Part shown: positions 15,160 through 15,592 of the stretch, piece by piece
How positions within the stretch are numbered: the first letter of the stretch is position 1
Layout: each line of letters starts with the position of its first letter
Assembly: GCA_007121755.1 (NCBI GenBank)
Contig: SKJZ01000087.1
Location: forward strand, 1 to 15,592
Direction: 5' to 3'
From: Halorhodospira sp.
GTDB lineage: Bacteria > Pseudomonadota > Gammaproteobacteria > Nitrococcales > Halorhodospiraceae
Length of the DNA stretch: 15,592 nucleotides
Notes under the pieces: generated by a model
Told to the model about the DNA's origin: nothing
Seen by the model: the letters and a program-made list of their open reading frames with translations, nothing else
Databases searched by the model: none
Program-made: the position numbers and the translations under genes

Positions 15160-15592
15160 ATGAAACTTCTGATCACTGGAGGCGCCGGTTACATTGGCAG
15201 CCACGTGGTTCGCCAATTAGGCGAGGCGGGGCACGATGTTGTCGTCTACGACAAGCTCTCCACCGGCCACCGCTGGGCCGTGCTATACGGTGAGCTGGTG
15301 GAGGCGGATTTAATGGACACGCCCCGCCTCGATGCGGTGATGGCGGCGGGCCGTTTCGATGCGGTCCTCCACTTCGCCGCCCACGTGGTAGTCCCGGAGT
15401 CGGTGGCCGATCCGCTGAAGTACTACCGCAACAACACCGACAACACGCTGAACCTGTTGGATGCCTGCGTGCGCCACGGGGTGGAGCGGATCGTCTTCTC
15501 CTCCACCGCGGCCGTCTACGGTCTGCCGGAGAACGGCCGCGTGGACGAACAGACGCCGTTGGCCCCGATCAACCCCTACGGCGCGTCCAAGA
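15160..15592 (+). CDS. galE: UDP-glucose 4-epimerase GalE (5' part, cut by the window end)
   Basis: The first 144 codons of an extended short-chain dehydrogenase/reductase are present. The NAD-binding glycine motif is TGGAGYIG (residues 6-13). LHFAAHVVVPESV and YYRNNTDNTLNLLDAC follow, both typical of GalE. SSTAAVYG supplies the catalytic Ser, and the last residues NPYGASK hold the YxxxK pair (Tyr140, Lys144). The enzyme interconverts UDP-glucose and UDP-galactose in the cytoplasm and supplies precursors for exopolysaccharide, which fits the divergent sugar transferase. The ATG at 15160 has AAAGGAG ending seven bases upstream. About 190 or more residues are missing past the window edge. A related epimerase with another sugar specificity cannot be excluded. 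Confidence 0.92.
   Translation, partial: MKLLITGGAGYIGSHVVRQLGEAGHDVVVYDKLSTGHRWAVLYGELVEADLMDTPRLDAVMAAGRFDAVLHFAAHVVVPESVADPLKYYRNNTDNTLNLLDACVRHGVERIVFSSTAAVYGLPENGRVDEQTPLAPINPYGASK

Overview
The window is a high-GC, gene-dense stretch that most resembles a gammaproteobacterium of the Chromatiales/Ectothiorhodospiraceae type. This placement is an inference. It rests on the XrtA/PEP-CTERM regulatory set (PrsK, PrsR, PrsT), on the REP/RAYT sequence class, and on base composition. No rRNA or tRNA gene is present to fix the taxonomy.

Layout. (1) 40-4803, + strand: a tight three-gene operon with a 10-bp gap and then a 4-bp GTGA overlap. It encodes a periplasmic LolA-like protein, a DUF1302-like outer-membrane barrel protein and an MMPL/RND inner-membrane exporter. 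Together they look like one trans-envelope route for a hydrophobic substrate. (2) 4839-5716: a REP-associated tyrosine transposase (RAYT) with four REP hairpins upstream and three downstream, each stem preceded by GTAG. (3) 5797-14945, - strand, in transcription order: a PEP-CTERM-associated polyprenyl-phosphate sugar transferase, the histidine kinase PrsK, the sigma-54 response regulator PrsR, the TPR lipoprotein PrsT, and a PEP-CTERM-tagged secreted protein with its own strong -24/-12 promoter. (4) 15160-end, + strand: the first 144 codons of galE, divergent from the sugar transferase.

How it fits together. The sugar transferase and GalE belong to exopolysaccharide synthesis. PrsK/PrsR is the two-component system that, with RpoN, activates PEP-CTERM protein genes in this class of bacteria. 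PrsT is the usual co-encoded TPR lipoprotein. The downstream PEP-CTERM protein would be an exported, exosortase-processed matrix or floc protein. The exosortase itself (XrtA) is not in the window.

Most unusual signal. Three copies of one palindromic element lie at 891-1036, 3475-3637 and 11182-11320. Each has a conserved core of 52-53 bp holding two small hairpins whose stems covary between copies. Long outer arms (about 43-55 bp) flank the core. The arms are perfect or near-perfect inverted repeats within a copy but differ between copies. All three sit inside protein-coding genes without closing the reading frame: in a signal-peptide n-region, in the linker between the two RND halves, and as the C-terminal tail of PrsK. 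This recalls the Rickettsia palindromic elements that insert in frame into genes, but the sequence here is unrelated as far as can be judged by eye.
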